Shown one piece after another: positions 61,854-64,000 of a stretch of DNA of 64,000 nucleotides. Source of the stretch: Aquila chrysaetos chrysaetos (taxonomy: Eukaryota > Chordata > Aves > Accipitriformes > Accipitridae); contig NC_044008.1 in assembly GCF_900496995.4 (NCBI RefSeq), positions 7,697,276-7,761,275 on the forward strand, written 5' to 3'. Numbering within the stretch: position 1 is the first letter of the stretch; every line of letters starts with the position of its first letter. A program made the translations under genes and the position numbers. The notes below the pieces were generated by a model. The model was not told where the DNA came from and did not search any database. It saw only the letters and a list, made by a program, of their open reading frames with translations.

Positions 61854-64000
61854 GTAGGTATGTTTGCGCTCTTCCAGCATGTTCAGGCTGTCTGGTTCCA
61901 ATAGATTGAGTTTATTACTTCAACATTTCCTATTTTTTTGCATTTTGAAGATACATAGCTGGAAATACACACAACGTATATTAAAAAAAAAATGAAACAT
62001 GGTTGTTAAAGGTTAGGCTCCAGGTAGTGTTTGATCCACAGCCTGTCAGAAGATCTTTTGAGGTTGGTGAAACTGCAGACCTTTGCAAGCACAAATAGAA
62101 TTTTTCTCAGAGATGGTTATATTAAGTTGCAGAGGAATCCTGTATGGGTAACCTGATATTGTAAGGTTAAATGAAGGTATTGAATTAATAGTAATAGGGT
62201 GTTGATTAATTAATTAGGAATTAATTGAGGTGAACTGAGTTATTGAATATGAGACACCGTCCCTTTCTTTGGCTATGCTCACATTAGCTGCCCTGGTAAG
62301 GTTGAGGTAAGCTAATGAAAAGTTTTTTGGAAAAAGTCTGCTTACTGGAGGAGGCAGAAGTACTTTGGCACACAAGATCAAAGGCAGTGTTAGGTTTTGT
62401 TTGTAGCTGCCTTCAGAAGTGGAACTCAAATACTGATAGCATTTGCTTAAGCAGCTTGTGTATGCAGAGGAAATTGAGCTGTGTTTTGCCTTTAAATCTA
62501 GTATTTCTTATTATTCTTGTGAGGACTTGGGATAATTTGTCAAGTAAGCAAGCAAACCTGCTTTTGTTATTGAAAAAACTTTAGAAGGCCTAAGGCAAGT
62601 TTAATCCAAATCATTTGACAGTAGAACTAAACATGTGGGATGTATGATAGTGGGGTTTTGTTTTGGGCCATTTTTTTTTTTTTCTTTTGGTCATCATCAT
62701 TATGCTGAAATTCCCTTTCCGATGCCTTCCCAAAACAAGCAGTGAGTGTGTGGGAATGTGGCATATCTCATGGGTTAATCAGCTGTGCCTCCTCTCTCCA
62801 GGAGGTGCTTGGCTTTATGTAAACTTCACAGGCTGATTTGGGGAGGGGTTGAGTACATATTTGGAAGTTTTGGGGTTTTTTTAGTTAGGCTAATGAGCCT
62901 TGTGCTTTTAAAGATACTCATATCCTTTTCCATTTTGCTTCTTGAGAGACTTGTCTATTTCTGCCTGCTGTTGTCTTCTGTGCTTTTTTTGCTTTGTGCA
63001 GCCTAGTGAGTACTACTGTCAGCCACAAATTCTTACTGCTTTGTTAGATGAAATGCTTGAAAGATTTAAATTTTGAAATCAACATGTGACAGTAAGCAAA
63101 TGCTAGAATGCAAGTTGTCCAGTCAACCTTAATCAACTCTGTTGTGACAGTCCTGGAAGGGTCTTTAATTGCATGTTCATGTACTATGTTTCATCACAAA
63201 ACTATATTTAAGTCAGCAAGTAGACACTTGACTAAGACTGTTCAGACTCAGCGTCATGTAGGTGAAGACTAAGTCCTGTCCCTTCTTCAGGTTTACTCCC
63301 GGCTCTGTCTGTGACCCCCTGCCTCGTTCATTATTCGCCTCTCGGTTTGCTCAGTGCCAATTGGGAAGAAGCTGCACCCACTGGTCATGATTGCTACTTC
63401 TCATTGTTTAGTCTCTAAATGGGAGATGATAAATGAACTCCTTATCAGTGAGTCTTGTAGCTGCTTGCTAACAGTGGTGGAATGTCCTGCTCCAAGTCCT
63501 TCTTGAAGCTGCTTCTGTAATCACATGTATGTGTCTGTCCCTCTCGCTTCCTGGTTCTCAGTTGTCATGGCTTTTTTAAGCTCTGTACTTCTCTTCCTTT
63601 CTCCCTTTCTTTCTACTCATTTTCCCTTCAAGTGTTATCCTTGTTCTTCCCCAGGGATGTTGTCTGCTACAGCTTTACATTAAGAAATGGGGTCTGCTAT
63701 CTTGATCAGGAAATTTCAGACTCATTTACTGCTGCTACTGCTCTGTTCATAAACACTATTACAAATATGCTTATTTAACCCAGTTTTGTAGAGAGCTGGT
63801 TCTTGGCCTCTTTAGAAGCTCGCCTCTCTCCCCGAGAGCTGTCAGGCCCCAGTGTACTCCTGTGTACCGGGTGACCTCAGTTCTGCACACGCAGCGTGGG
63901 CCTGCAGTGGGTTGCGCTTACAGCCAGGCTCCCTGTTCTAGTCTGCAACCAAAACGGCAAGGGTGTTGAAGGTGATTATAGCAGAAGAGCTTATGGGAAC
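61854..64000 (+). other. PRPF18 intron 8 (partial)
   Basis: No match to the next expected coding segment (ANDAYLQMAIGNAPWP in mammals) was found, so the remaining exons lie beyond the window. No repeat was recognised. Confidence 0.75.

Noticed and set aside
1..64000. tRNA genes, rRNA, CRISPR arrays or bacterial-type operons
   Set aside because: No convincing A/B-box pair, no regularly spaced repeats and no prokaryotic gene structure; the window is vertebrate nuclear DNA.

Overview
The window is vertebrate nuclear DNA and almost certainly from a bird. It carries several chicken-repeat-1 (CR1) LINE copies with the typical avian 3' end (a short TCTATGA-like repeat), two CpG-island promoters, compact introns and no bacterial-type gene organisation. 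The species cannot be told from the sequence alone.

Two protein-coding genes are arranged head to head, and both run off the window at their 3' ends. On the minus strand, seven coding exons of BEND7 (BEN domain-containing protein 7) lie between 37632 and 3387. They encode about 393 residues and stop before the last coding exon. On the plus strand, eight coding exons of PRPF18 (pre-mRNA splicing factor 18, a second-step factor) lie between 50069 and 61853. They encode residues 1-264; the mammalian protein is 342 residues, so the last 78 are missing here. All exon boundaries were read directly from splice signals and reading-frame continuity, and every join keeps the frame.

Layout: 1-3386 is BEND7 terminal-intron or flanking sequence; 3387-37632 is BEND7 exons and introns with four CR1 loci (one nested); about 37390-38640 is the BEND7 CpG island; 38640-49540 is an 11 kb AT-rich spacer without a recognisable gene but with three exon-like open segments; 49540-49840 is a CR1 tail; 49861-50420 is the PRPF18 promoter and CpG island, with a 10-bp minisatellite, a textbook CTCF motif, ETS and YY1 sites and a G-skewed first intron; 50069-61853 is PRPF18; 61854-64000 is PRPF18 intron 8.

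The two genes have unrelated roles (chromatin or transcription versus splicing). The shared theme is promoter architecture: each CpG island holds a full CTCF consensus match, and the two point away from each other. No novel multi-gene system was found. The most interesting items are the divergent CTCF pair, the minisatellite/CTCF/ETS/YY1 promoter block, the possible unannotated transcript in the spacer, the CR1-in-CR1 nest, and an unusual overlapping double palindrome in BEND7 intron 2.
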